Origin: an uncultured Odoribacter sp.
GTDB taxonomy: Bacteria; Bacteroidota; Bacteroidia; Bacteroidales; Marinifilaceae
Assembly (NCBI GenBank): GCA_910578105.1
Contig: CAJTPD010000002.1
Location: 207,269 to 271,268 of the forward strand
DNA: 64,000 nt
Direction: 5' to 3'
Part shown: positions 18,424-26,934 of the stretch, piece by piece
Numbering within the stretch: the first letter of the stretch is position 1
Layout: every line of letters begins with the position of its first letter
Notes under the pieces: model-generated
Told to the model about the DNA's origin: nothing
The model's input: the letters and a program-made list of their open reading frames with translations, nothing else
Databases searched by the model: none
Position numbers and translations under genes: made by a program

Positions 18424-18461
18424 AAGGCCGGTCTCTGCTACCGACGGGAATATGTTTCATG

Positions 18462-18511
18462 GAGCGTGGATTTGCCGGAGTTTTTTACCGGTAGAATCCA
18501 CGCTCTTTTTT
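18462..18511 (+). terminator. Intrinsic terminator of the M20 dipeptidase gene
   Basis: GAGCGTGGATT pairs with AATCCACGCTC, with a second CCGG/CCGG pairing inside, followed by six T. The rest of the 338-bp gap up to speA shows only the speA promoter. Confidence 0.92.
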
Positions 18512-18688
18512 GTGCCGTTGTGTTTGTTCCATACCTGATTATCTCTTCCGCATCGCAAAGCGGATACCTTGCGATACCGGTCCCGACTGCAATATGCGGT
18601 GTGCTGGTTGTTGACGGGAACTTTTTTATCTCTTCCGGATTTTAGTAACTATCTGTGGTTTAAAACGTAATAATTTTCTGATGATACC

Positions 18689-18719
18689 TTTTAATTGTCA
18701 ATTAATAGCAGTAGATTTG
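18689..18719 (+). promoter_or_regulatory. Promoter of speA
   Basis: TAGATTTG (18712-18719) fits TAnnTTTG; TTTT stands 19 bp upstream in place of TTTG. The leader is about 37 bases. Confidence 0.55.
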
Positions 18720-18761
18720 CACGAATTTTAAAAATATTATTATCGATATCAACACACAGAA

Positions 18762-20651
18762 ATGAGAAAATGGAGTATTGATGACTCAGCGGAACTGTAC
18801 AACATCAAAGGTTGGGGGCTGAATTATTTTTCGATTAATGAAAAAGGTCATGTTGCAGTGACACCCAAGACGAATGGTCCTTCGATTGATTTAAAGGAAT
18901 TGATGGAAGAGTTGCAGGTTCGTGATGTGGAGGCTCCTGTGCTTTTACGGTTTCCGGACATTCTGGACAACCGGATTGAAAAGATTTCGAATTGTTTTGA
19001 GTCTGCAGCCCGTGAGTATGGATATACTGCCAAAAATTTCATTATCTATCCGATTAAGGTTAATCAGATGCGGCCGGTGGTTGAAGAGATTGTTAGTCAC
19101 GGCAATAAATTCAATATCGGTCTGGAGGCCGGTTCCAAGCCTGAATTGCATGCGGTTTTGTCGATAGATATTGATGATGATGCCATGATTATTTGTAATG
19201 GCTATAAGGATGAAAGTTATATAGAACTGGCTTTGCTGGCCCAAAAAATGGGGAAACGGATATATCTGGTGGTCGAGAAATTGGTGGAATTGAAAACCAT
19301 AGCCCGTTTGTCCAAAAAGATGGGCATCCGACCCAATATCGGTATCCGCATCAAATTAGCCAGTTCCGGTAGCGGAAAATGGGAAGAATCGGGAGGAGAT
19401 GTCAGTAAATTCGGGGTTAATTCCAGTGAATTGCTGGATGCTTTGGAAATACTTGAAAAAAACAAACTGGCAGATTGCCTGCAATTAATTCATTTTCATA
19501 TTGGTAGTCAGGTCACCAATATCCGTCGTATAAAAACAGCTCTGAAAGAGGCTTCCCAATTTTATGTTGAATTGAAGCGGATGGGATACAATATTAATTT
19601 TGTAGATATCGGAGGGGGATTGGGCGTAGATTATGACGGGACACGTTCTGCCACTTCCAACAGCATGAATTATTCTATTCAGGAGTACGTAAATGATGCG
19701 GTTTCAGCCATTGTGGATGCCTGTGAAAAGAATGGATTGCCTCAGCCTAACATTATCACGGAATCCGGCCGGTCTTTGACTGCACATCATTCTGTGCTGG
19801 TGTTTGAGGCATTGGCGAGCACCAGCTTGCCTGCTTTTGACGAGAACGAGGAATTGGCAGAGGATGCCCATGAATTGGTGAAAGAGTTGTATGATTTGTG
19901 GGAAAATCTGAATCAGCCGCGTTTGTTGGAAACCTGGCACGATGCTGTGCAATGCCGTGAAGATGCGTTGAATCTGTTTAATTTGGGACTGATTGATTTG
20001 CGGACCCGGGCACAGGTTGAACGGTTGTTCTGGTCCGTGGCGCGGGAGGTATATGAGATGGCTGAAGCAACCAAACATGCTCCGGATGAATTGAAAAAGA
20101 TTGCCAAGATGCTTCCGGATAAATATTTTTGTAATTTTTCTTTATTCCAGTCTTTGCCGGATTCCTGGGCGATTGACCAGATTTTTCCGATTATACCGAT
20201 TGCCCGCCTGAATGAGCAACCGACAAAATCGGCAACTATTCAGGACATAACTTGTGATTCGGATGGAAAAATCAACAATTTTATATCTACCCGTAATTTC
20301 TCATATCATTTGCCTGTGCATGAATTGAACCACAAGGAACCTTATTATTTTGGTGTATTCCTGGTGGGAGCTTATCAGGAAATTCTGGGCGATTTACATA
20401 ATTTGTTCGGGGATACCAATGCCGTTCATATTAAGGTGAAGGGGAATGAATATGTAATAGATAAAATCATAGAAGGTGAAACGGTGGCAGATGTTCTTGA
20501 ATATGTGCAATTTACTCCTAAGCGGATGGCCCGTACCGTGGAGGTTTGGGTGACTACCTCTGTGAAGAAAGGAATTATTTCACCGGAAGAAGGGCGGGAA
20601 TTTTTATCCAATTACCGTTCCGGCTTGTACGGATATACTTATCTGGAATAA
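18762..20651 (+). CDS. speA: Biosynthetic arginine decarboxylase
   Basis: SpeA is a PLP enzyme that turns arginine into agmatine, the first step of putrescine synthesis. The 629-residue protein starts WSIDDSAELYNIKGWGLNYF, has the PLP lysine in FIIYPIKVNQMRPVV, FNIGLEAGSKPEL, HFHIGSQVTNIRRI and the Gly-rich VDIGGGLGVDYDGT, all fold-III decarboxylase landmarks. It has its own promoter and terminator. speB, for the next step, lies one gene downstream, so together they give arginine to putrescine plus urea. Confidence 0.97.
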   Translation: MRKWSIDDSAELYNIKGWGLNYFSINEKGHVAVTPKTNGPSIDLKELMEELQVRDVEAPVLLRFPDILDNRIEKISNCFESAAREYGYTAKNFIIYPIKVNQMRPVVEEIVSHGNKFNIGLEAGSKPELHAVLSIDIDDDAMIICNGYKDESYIELALLAQKMGKRIYLVVEKLVELKTIARLSKKMGIRPNIGIRIKLASSGSGKWEESGGDVSKFGVNSSELLDALEILEKNKLADCLQLIHFHIGSQVTNIRRIKTALKEASQFYVELKRMGYNINFVDIGGGLGVDYDGTRSATSNSMNYSIQEYVNDAVSAIVDACEKNGLPQPNIITESGRSLTAHHSVLVFEALASTSLPAFDENEELAEDAHELVKELYDLWENLNQPRLLETWHDAVQCREDALNLFNLGLIDLRTRAQVERLFWSVAREVYEMAEATKHAPDELKKIAKMLPDKYFCNFSLFQSLPDSWAIDQIFPIIPIARLNEQPTKSATIQDITCDSDGKINNFISTRNFSYHLPVHELNHKEPYYFGVFLVGAYQEILGDLHNLFGDTNAVHIKVKGNEYVIDKIIEGETVADVLEYVQFTPKRMARTVEVWVTTSVKKGIISPEEGREFLSNYRSGLYGYTYLE

Positions 20652-20678
20652 AAATAGGAAATGGGCGTTTCGCAGATG

Positions 20679-20713
20679 CACAAAGGGAAATTTTGACATA
20701 CCCTTTGTTTTTG
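20679..20713 (+). terminator. Intrinsic terminator of speA
   Basis: ACAAAGGG pairs with CCCTTTGT (13-base loop), followed by a T run. It lies 30 bp after the speA stop. Confidence 0.75.
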
Positions 20714-20751
20714 CAAACTTATTGATGGATAGTTTGTTTTTGGCATGCTGA

Positions 20752-20783
20752 ATTGTGAATTTATGTTTAAAACATTAATTTTG
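20752..20783 (+). promoter_or_regulatory. Promoter of the DUF3078 gene
   Basis: TAATTTTG (20776-20783) is an exact TAnnTTTG match, with ATTG 20 bp upstream. The gene starts 26 bp later. Confidence 0.55.
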
Positions 20784-20808
20784 TGCCAAAATAGAAATAA
20801 AGAGGTTT

Positions 20809-21687
20809 ATGAAACGTTTAATTTTTATCGGTGTGTGTTTTATAATGCTGCCAAGGATAGTCTGTGCAGCAAATCATGTAAGTAAAGATTCAAGTTGGAT
20901 GTACGGAGGAAACGGAGGATTGAATCTGAATCAGGTTAGTTTGAGTAATTGGGCTGCCGGGGGTGAAAATGCCATAGGATTTGATGTGTTGTTGAATTAT
21001 AGTGCCGATTATAAAAAGAACAAGCATTTGTGGCAAAACCGGTTTGAAATGGCTTATGGTTTGAATCGGACAGAGGCTGACGGCACCAAGAAGACGAATG
21101 ATAAATTGTATTATTCTTCCACGTATGGATATGAAATGAGGAAAAATTTGTATTTGAGTGCCTTGTTGAATTATAATACGCAGTTTGCCAAGGGGTATGA
21201 TTACAAAACTGATCCCAGGACATATATTTCCCGTTTTATGTCTCCGGGTTATCTGACGGCGGGTCTTGGTTTGACATGGAATCCTAAGGCGTGGATAACG
21301 GCTACTTTGTCTGCTATTTCCTGGAGAGGAACATTTGTGGGTAGTAAGATTTTATCGGACGAAGGAGCTTTCGGTGTGGAACCGGGAAAACGTCTTTTTT
21401 CTGAGATGGGTGGTAACCTGAAAGTGGAAATGAATTACGAATTTCTGAAAAACATGACGATTTTTTCGCGTGTAGACCTGTTTTCCAATTATCTGGAAGA
21501 GGCGCAAAATGTAGATGTCAGATGGGATGTACAGTTGAATATGAAAGTTAATAAATGGTTTTCAGCTAATGTTACCACCAATATGATTTACGATAACGAT
21601 ACCAAAATCGTACAAAAAGACGGTAGCAAAGGGCCGCGCCTGCAATTTAAGGAGAGTTTGGGAATAGGGTTTCAGATAAATTTCTGA
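20809..21687 (+). CDS. DUF3078 probable outer-membrane beta-barrel protein
   Basis: The 292-residue protein has a signal peptide (1-20), then GGNGGLNLNQVSLSNWAAGGENA, which is characteristic of the DUF3078 family, and alternating strands ending in an aromatic residue (GFQINF), as outer-membrane barrels do. No function is known for the family. It sits between speA and speB on the same strand with promoters on both sides, so a polyamine link is not shown. Confidence 0.85.
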   Translation: MKRLIFIGVCFIMLPRIVCAANHVSKDSSWMYGGNGGLNLNQVSLSNWAAGGENAIGFDVLLNYSADYKKNKHLWQNRFEMAYGLNRTEADGTKKTNDKLYYSSTYGYEMRKNLYLSALLNYNTQFAKGYDYKTDPRTYISRFMSPGYLTAGLGLTWNPKAWITATLSAISWRGTFVGSKILSDEGAFGVEPGKRLFSEMGGNLKVEMNYEFLKNMTIFSRVDLFSNYLEEAQNVDVRWDVQLNMKVNKWFSANVTTNMIYDNDTKIVQKDGSKGPRLQFKESLGIGFQINF

Positions 21688-21737
21688 CAGTTGAATAAAA
21701 ATTACGTCCGGGCAGAGTATTTCCGGTGAAATAACTA

Positions 21738-21745
21738 TAATTTTG
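21738..21745 (+). promoter_or_regulatory. -7 promoter box of speB
   Basis: TAATTTTG matches TAnnTTTG exactly; no clear -33 box. speB starts 38 bp downstream. Confidence 0.5.
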
Positions 21746-21783
21746 CAGTATACATGATTTATAGAATTCTTATCAGTTGAAGT

Positions 21784-22644
21784 ATGGAAAAATTGTGTTT
21801 CGGGGATTTTGAAGAACAGTACACCGATTACGGGAAGGCTGAAATAGTTATTTTACCGGTGCCTTACGACGGAACCAGTACATGGCTGAAAGGTGCTGAT
21901 AAAGGTCCTCAGGCAATTCTGGAGGCTTCTCCCAATATGGAGTTTTATGACATAGAGACGGATACAGAAGTATTTAAGCATGGCATTGCCACATTGGAAG
22001 CCGTGGCGGAGGATGCTTCTCCGAAGGCAATGGCAGAGGCTGTGGAACAGCGTATGGATGCCATTCTGAAGGACAAAAAATTTCCTGTAATACTGGGAGG
22101 CGAACATTCTGTGAGTATCGGTGCTTTCCGGGCTATTGCCAAACATTACGACACTTTTTCCATATTGCAATTGGATGCTCATTCGGATATGCGGGATGAG
22201 TATGAAGGTTCGTCTTATAACCATGCATGTGTGATGGCACGGGGCAAAGAGATTACCCCGAGTTTTGCACAGGTGGGTATCCGCAGTTCTGCCATTGAAG
22301 AAAAGCACAATGTGGAAGCCGACCGTATATTCTATGCACATGAAATCAAAGAATCGGGCGATTCAACCTGGATGTATGAAGTGTCGCAGAAATTGCAGGA
22401 CCATGTGTATGTCACCATCGACCTGGATGTACTCGATCCGGCTTTTATGCCTTCGACAGGCACTCCGGAGCCGGACGGGCTGACTTACCGGGATATATTA
22501 AACTTATTGAAGTTAGTGAATGAACGGCACAATATTATCGGGTTGGATGTTGTGGAACTTTGTCCCAATGCCGGAAACAAGGCACCTGATTTTCTGGCTG
22601 CGAAGCTGATTTATCAGATTTTGAGTGTGCGGTTTAAAAATTGA
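21784..22644 (+). CDS. speB: Agmatinase
   Basis: SpeB hydrolyses agmatine to putrescine and urea with two Mn ions. The 286-residue ureohydrolase shows all metal-binding motifs: GGEHSVSIG, LQLDAHSDMRDEY, SYNHACVMAR and YVTIDLDVLDPAFMPSTGTPEP. With speA it completes the agmatine route. Many relatives in this phylum use agmatine deiminase and carbamoylputrescine amidase instead, and no such genes are seen here. The rhomboid start codon lies 6 bp after its stop, so translation is probably coupled. Confidence 0.95.
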   Translation: MEKLCFGDFEEQYTDYGKAEIVILPVPYDGTSTWLKGADKGPQAILEASPNMEFYDIETDTEVFKHGIATLEAVAEDASPKAMAEAVEQRMDAILKDKKFPVILGGEHSVSIGAFRAIAKHYDTFSILQLDAHSDMRDEYEGSSYNHACVMARGKEITPSFAQVGIRSSAIEEKHNVEADRIFYAHEIKESGDSTWMYEVSQKLQDHVYVTIDLDVLDPAFMPSTGTPEPDGLTYRDILNLLKLVNERHNIIGLDVVELCPNAGNKAPDFLAAKLIYQILSVRFKN

Positions 22645-22649
22645 CAGTT

Positions 22650-23249
22650 ATGTTTGCTTATGTTATTATTGCAGTTACGGTAGCTGTTTCCATTGCTTGT
22701 TTCAATAACCGGCCGTTGTTTGATAGATTGTCGTTGAAGCCTTATCGGGTTGTGCATGCGGGCGAATGGTACAGAATGATTTCCCACGGTTTTGTGCATG
22801 CCGACTGGATGCACCTTTTTGTAAATATGTTTACTTTCTGGTCGTTCGGTCAATACATCGAGCAGGCTTTCCGGTATATGGGTTTCGGGTCATGGGCTTT
22901 TATTGTACTTTATATAGGGGGGATGGTGATTGCTTCTGCGGGTGATGTGATTCGGTACCGGAATGCGTCGTGGTATACGTCCATCGGAGCTTCGGGAGCT
23001 GTTTCGGCTGTGCTTTTTTCGGCGATTTTCCTGAATCCTTGGGATAAAATACTACTTTTTGCAGTGGTTCCGGTGCCGGGTATTTTGTTTGGTGTATTTT
23101 ATTTGGCTTATTGCCAGTATATGGCCCGCCGGGGAGGAGATAATATCAATCACAACGCTCACTTTTACGGAGCGGTTTACGGTTTTATTTACCCGATTTT
23201 GTTGGAGCCGCATTTGTTCCGTGTGTTTTTAGGTTATTTCGGATTGTAG
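22650..23249 (+). CDS. Rhomboid-family intramembrane serine protease
   Basis: From the ATG at 22650 the protein has 199 residues and six predicted helices. The active-site serine is in SIGASGAVSAVL (GxSG), the histidine in NHNAHFYGAVYGF, and the oxyanion-side motif is HADWMHLFVNMF. All catalytic features are intact. It should cleave membrane protein substrates, which are unknown. An upstream TTG at 22641 is in frame but overlaps the speB stop, and the ATG gives the usual start. It follows speB almost without a gap. Confidence 0.92.
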   Translation: MFAYVIIAVTVAVSIACFNNRPLFDRLSLKPYRVVHAGEWYRMISHGFVHADWMHLFVNMFTFWSFGQYIEQAFRYMGFGSWAFIVLYIGGMVIASAGDVIRYRNASWYTSIGASGAVSAVLFSAIFLNPWDKILLFAVVPVPGILFGVFYLAYCQYMARRGGDNINHNAHFYGAVYGFIYPILLEPHLFRVFLGYFGL

Positions 23250-23359
23250 TTTGTTTATATCTGTGGCACCTAACTGTCTGGTGTCTGATGCGGTGGCAGG
23301 CATGTGTGGGGCATAGTCTTCCCTGTGTTCTCCTTTTGTAATAATAACGGTTGATGCTT

Positions 23360-24658
23360 TTATAGCTTGACAAGCCTGCTTAGCCGTCTGATGTCTTCCA
23401 GGGTTTCTTCTTTGTTGAGGTGACAAAGCATGCGGTTACGCATAATCCATTCGCCGTTGACCATGGACGAACGGACATTTTTACTGTTCATGGCATAGAC
23501 GATGGCGGAATATTCATCAAAAACCGGTTGCATGTTGGTAGAATCGGCATGCACCAGAATCAGGTCGGCACTTTTTCCGACTTCTAAAGAGCCGGTAAGG
23601 TGACTTAACCCCAAGGCTTTGGCTCCGTTTATGGTGGCCATTTGCAGGGCCTGGCGGGCGTTGACGGCTTCCGGGTCGTAATGGATGATTTTTGGCAGGA
23701 GGGCAGCAAACCGCATCTCTTCGACCATGTCCAGTGTGTTGTTGCTGGCAGCACCGTCGGTGCCGAGGCTGACAGTGACGCCGGCTTTAAGTAAAGATTC
23801 GGTGTCGGCAATGCCGCTGGCTAATTTGAGATTGCTTTTCGGACAATGGGCAATGGAAACGCAGGTATCTGCCATCAGTTCCGTTTCGTGTGCATCGAGC
23901 CATACACAATGGGCGGCGATGACATTCCGGTCAAGCAGACCGATAAAATGAAGGTATTCGGCTGGCCTCATACCGGTTTTGGCAAGTAGTTCTTCTGTTT
24001 CCTGGCGGGTTTCGGACAAATGGATTTGCAGTAACGTATTGAATTTATCTGCCAGTTGCTTTGCGCGTTGCAGGGTTGTTTCAGAGCAGGTATAAGGCGA
24101 ATGAGCGCAGACAGATGGATGGATAAGCGGGTCTCCCTGCCATTTTCGGATAAGTTTTTCGCAGAGGTCTGCTCCTTCGTCGACGTTCCGGAAACTGGCT
24201 GTCGGGAAGTCAATAAGCGATTCTCCTACCACTCCGCGGATACCTGCTTTCCGGGCCTCTTCGGCAATGACATCTTCAAAAAAATACATGTCGTTGAAGC
24301 AGGTAGTGCCGGATTTAATCATTTCGATAAAAGCTAACCGGCATGCTGTACGGACGTTTTCCGGATTGACCAGCCGGGCTTCTGCCGGAAAGATATGTTC
24401 GTTGAGCCATTGTTGCAAAGGCAAGTCATCGGCATATCCCCGGAGCATGGTCATCGGCACATGTGTGTGGGTGTTGATAAAACCGGGAAGCACAAACATG
24501 CCTTCTGCATCGGTATATTCCGCATCGGAATCGTTAAGACACTCGTTGCCGATGTACCGGATTTTGCCGTTTTCTATCAAAATAGTGCCTTGGGGGATGA
24601 CATCCGATTCCGGATTCATCGTAATGATGTGGGCGTTGTGAATGATTTTTCGCTTCAT
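23360..24658 (-). CDS. MTA/SAH deaminase-like amidohydrolase
   Basis: The 432-residue amidohydrolase has the metal-binding GFINTHTHVPMTMLRGYADD, the later ligand region AAHCVWLDAHETEL and the final Asp in VSLGTDGAASNNTLDM. Order and spacing are those of the MtaD group, which deaminates 5-methylthioadenosine and S-adenosylhomocysteine. Methylthioadenosine is a by-product of polyamine synthesis, but this lies on the opposite strand from speAB and the link is only suggestive. Other amidohydrolase substrates are possible. Confidence 0.87.
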   Translation of the reverse strand: MKRKIIHNAHIITMNPESDVIPQGTILIENGKIRYIGNECLNDSDAEYTDAEGMFVLPGFINTHTHVPMTMLRGYADDLPLQQWLNEHIFPAEARLVNPENVRTACRLAFIEMIKSGTTCFNDMYFFEDVIAEEARKAGIRGVVGESLIDFPTASFRNVDEGADLCEKLIRKWQGDPLIHPSVCAHSPYTCSETTLQRAKQLADKFNTLLQIHLSETRQETEELLAKTGMRPAEYLHFIGLLDRNVIAAHCVWLDAHETELMADTCVSIAHCPKSNLKLASGIADTESLLKAGVTVSLGTDGAASNNTLDMVEEMRFAALLPKIIHYDPEAVNARQALQMATINGAKALGLSHLTGSLEVGKSADLILVHADSTNMQPVFDEYSAIVYAMNSKNVRSSMVNGEWIMRNRMLCHLNKEETLEDIRRLSRLVKL

Positions 24659-24714
24659 ACCTTTTGTAGAATTCCAATATTGATAATGCCGTGGAAATAC
24701 TTGCTTACTCTAAA

Positions 24715-24750
24715 GAAAGAGTATACAACAAATAAGAAGTATACTCTTTT
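24715..24750 (-). terminator. Hairpin after the LRR lipoprotein gene
   Basis: AAAGAGTATAC and GTATACTCTTT form perfect 11-bp arms around 12 bases. It lies between the LRR gene and the amidohydrolase gene, both on the minus strand. T-rich sequence flanks it on both sides, so it may act in both directions. Confidence 0.65.
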
Positions 24751-24814
24751 TAGCATGCAAATATTTGAACTATCCCGACTCTTGTGGTGCATCTCGCGTT
24801 TTATCGCTGTGTCA

Positions 24815-26101
24815 TCAGTTAATCACCCAGTTAATTCTTTCAAAGTCCGAAGCAAAATAATTGATCCATGGGGAATACGTATACAAATGTCCCGGACTTA
24901 TCTCAGTTCTTGAGGGTAATGCTAAAGGAAGAGAAGACATATTTAGTGAATCTTCTTCAAAAGGTGTTCGTTCTATTCTTAATTCATGTAAGCCTTTTAA
25001 ACCGGAATCCATTCCGATTAGGTTTGTTAGTTTAGAATGAGTAGCATTAAAACTGTACATTACTAAATTTGATATATTCAATTGTGTGATTTCCGACCTG
25101 GAAATATTAAGTTCCATAAGCATCAGATTATGGGATAAATCTAAAGATTCAAAGGGGGTATAAGCTACATTCAAATCCCATAGCATTGGATAAATAGCAA
25201 AACTTGTGTCATCGAGAGGATGATTATTGATTGTTTTTAACGGAAGATGTTCAAGATAAACATACATCAGTGATTCACTTTTTCCTATATTAAGGTCTGT
25301 GATCGGATTGAATGAAGCATTCAGAGTCATCAAATCCGGACAGTTAGACAAATCCAGTGATGTCAACTGATTATTCTCAATTTCTAAAGTGAAAAGATAT
25401 TTATGATCCGGAATGTAGAGTTCTTTTAAGAAATTATTTCCTAATCTCAAAGTGGACATCTCCAGATTCTTAGAGATGTCAAGTGCTGTTAATTGATTAT
25501 TTTCTGCGTATAACATTGCTACAGGCAATCCTTCTATATTAATAAAAGAGAATTCATTATTAGAAATGTCAAGTGTAGTCAATTCTTTACAACCAGTCAG
25601 ACCAATCGCATCTAAATGATTATTTTGGCAAAAAAGGTCTATTAAGTTTGTATTTCCAGAAACATTCAACATAATAAGTCCGTTATTATCTATATCTAAC
25701 TCCCGAATGGCTTCCTTGCTGCCCACTATAGTTATCGAATGGGACGGAAAACCGTTAGTGAATATGTGGTTACAATCTTTGTTAATTTCTGTAATTGGAG
25801 CCGGGTGTTCTTCACCATCCACAAAAACTTTCATGGTTTCAGTTGTATGGCATTGGAAAGCTATCGTATCCTGAATGGTTACCATTATAACCGCATTCGA
25901 ATTTTCTGCCCGCGTTTGGGGAATGCGGCTGAGGGCTTGTTCGATTAGTTCGGCTTTTGAATACTTTTGTTGTTTCTCGGGTTCATAGTTTGCAAACTCG
26001 TCTTGGCTGCATGAAGCTACTCCAATCAACAGGGTTACGCATGCCAACAGCATAAAATACATAGATTTCATACTGTTTAAATAGTTAGTAATACTTTTCA
26101 T
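24815..26101 (-). CDS. Leucine-rich-repeat surface lipoprotein
   Basis: A lipoprotein signal with lipobox LIGVASC (Cys near residue 31) precedes about 100 residues of unassigned sequence and then a run of irregular leucine-rich repeats (about 110-380) such as LTTLDISNNEFSFI, LTALDISKNLEMSTL and LTSLDLSNCPDLMTL. Such LRR lipoproteins are surface or periplasmic binding proteins in this phylum; no ligand is evident. A second Met at residue 11 (26071) would give a tighter signal peptide. The minus-strand TACATTTG at 26122-26129 is a likely -7 box. Confidence 0.85.
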   Translation of the reverse strand: MKSITNYLNSMKSMYFMLLACVTLLIGVASCSQDEFANYEPEKQQKYSKAELIEQALSRIPQTRAENSNAVIMVTIQDTIAFQCHTTETMKVFVDGEEHPAPITEINKDCNHIFTNGFPSHSITIVGSKEAIRELDIDNNGLIMLNVSGNTNLIDLFCQNNHLDAIGLTGCKELTTLDISNNEFSFINIEGLPVAMLYAENNQLTALDISKNLEMSTLRLGNNFLKELYIPDHKYLFTLEIENNQLTSLDLSNCPDLMTLNASFNPITDLNIGKSESLMYVYLEHLPLKTINNHPLDDTSFAIYPMLWDLNVAYTPFESLDLSHNLMLMELNISRSEITQLNISNLVMYSFNATHSKLTNLIGMDSGLKGLHELRIERTPFEEDSLNMSSLPLALPSRTEISPGHLYTYSPWINYFASDFERINWVIN

Positions 26102-26197
26102 AATAGTAAGTTTATATTTCTCAAATGTAATTATTGTTTATTAAAGTTAAAAATTTGTTTTATAGAAACGTGTCTTACTACCTTTCAATAAGACGAA

Positions 26198-26929
26198 TTA
26201 ATCGTTTTGTGCCGAACATGCTCGGACAAACTGCTGGAAAAGGGGCAGCATGGTGCCGGAGGCGGTGAGGAGCATTTCGGGGTGCCATTGAATGCCCATG
26301 ACAAAACGATAGCCGGGCATTTCAACAGCTTCTATGACGTTATCGGGAGCGGTGGCAGTGATTTTCAGGCCCTTCCCCAGGCGGTTCAGACACTGGTGGT
26401 GGAAACTATTGACTTCAAGTCGGTTGCCAAACAGGTTATATAGAATAGAATCTTGTGCGATTTCAACCGGGTGGAAAACATCACCCCGCGGACCGGATTG
26501 GCTATGCAGCATCACCGGATGACCGATAGCACTGATGTCTTGGCAAAGGGTACCTCCCTGTACGACGTTAAGCAATTGGATGCCGCGGCAAATGGCCAGT
26601 AAGGGCTTGTCTGCTGCAAGGATAGCTTGTGTCAATAGCCATTGGGAACAGTCGAGCCTGGTGTGAAATTCTTCTAATTTCGGATGAGGGGCCTCGTGGT
26701 ATAAAATGGGGTTGATGTCAACGCCACCGGAAAGGATAACACCGTCACAGAGCCGTACATAACGGGCAAGTATTTCAGTATTCTCCACTGGAGGCAGCAG
26801 TAGAGGAATACCTCCGGTTTTGATAATGGCGTCAACATAATCCTTGTTGACAAATATTCTTTCCATACCGAGAAACTTGCCTTTGTCTACAGTCTGGAAA
26901 TTGGTGCTGATGCCAATGACGGGTTGCAT
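26198..26929 (-). CDS. Class I glutamine-amidotransferase-like hydrolase (peptidase C26)
   Basis: The 243-residue protein has the nucleophile elbow PLLAICRGIQLLNVVQGG, the catalytic His/Glu segment GIQWHPEML and the early VILSGGVDINPILY. This is the gamma-glutamyl-gamma-aminobutyrate hydrolase (PuuD-like) family. The true substrate is uncertain: members also hydrolyse other gamma-glutamyl compounds. It begins 5 bp after lepA on the same strand, so it is probably co-transcribed with it. Confidence 0.88.
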   Translation of the reverse strand: MQPVIGISTNFQTVDKGKFLGMERIFVNKDYVDAIIKTGGIPLLLPPVENTEILARYVRLCDGVILSGGVDINPILYHEAPHPKLEEFHTRLDCSQWLLTQAILAADKPLLAICRGIQLLNVVQGGTLCQDISAIGHPVMLHSQSGPRGDVFHPVEIAQDSILYNLFGNRLEVNSFHHQCLNRLGKGLKITATAPDNVIEAVEMPGYRFVMGIQWHPEMLLTASGTMLPLFQQFVRACSAQND

Positions 26930-26934
26930 GGCGG

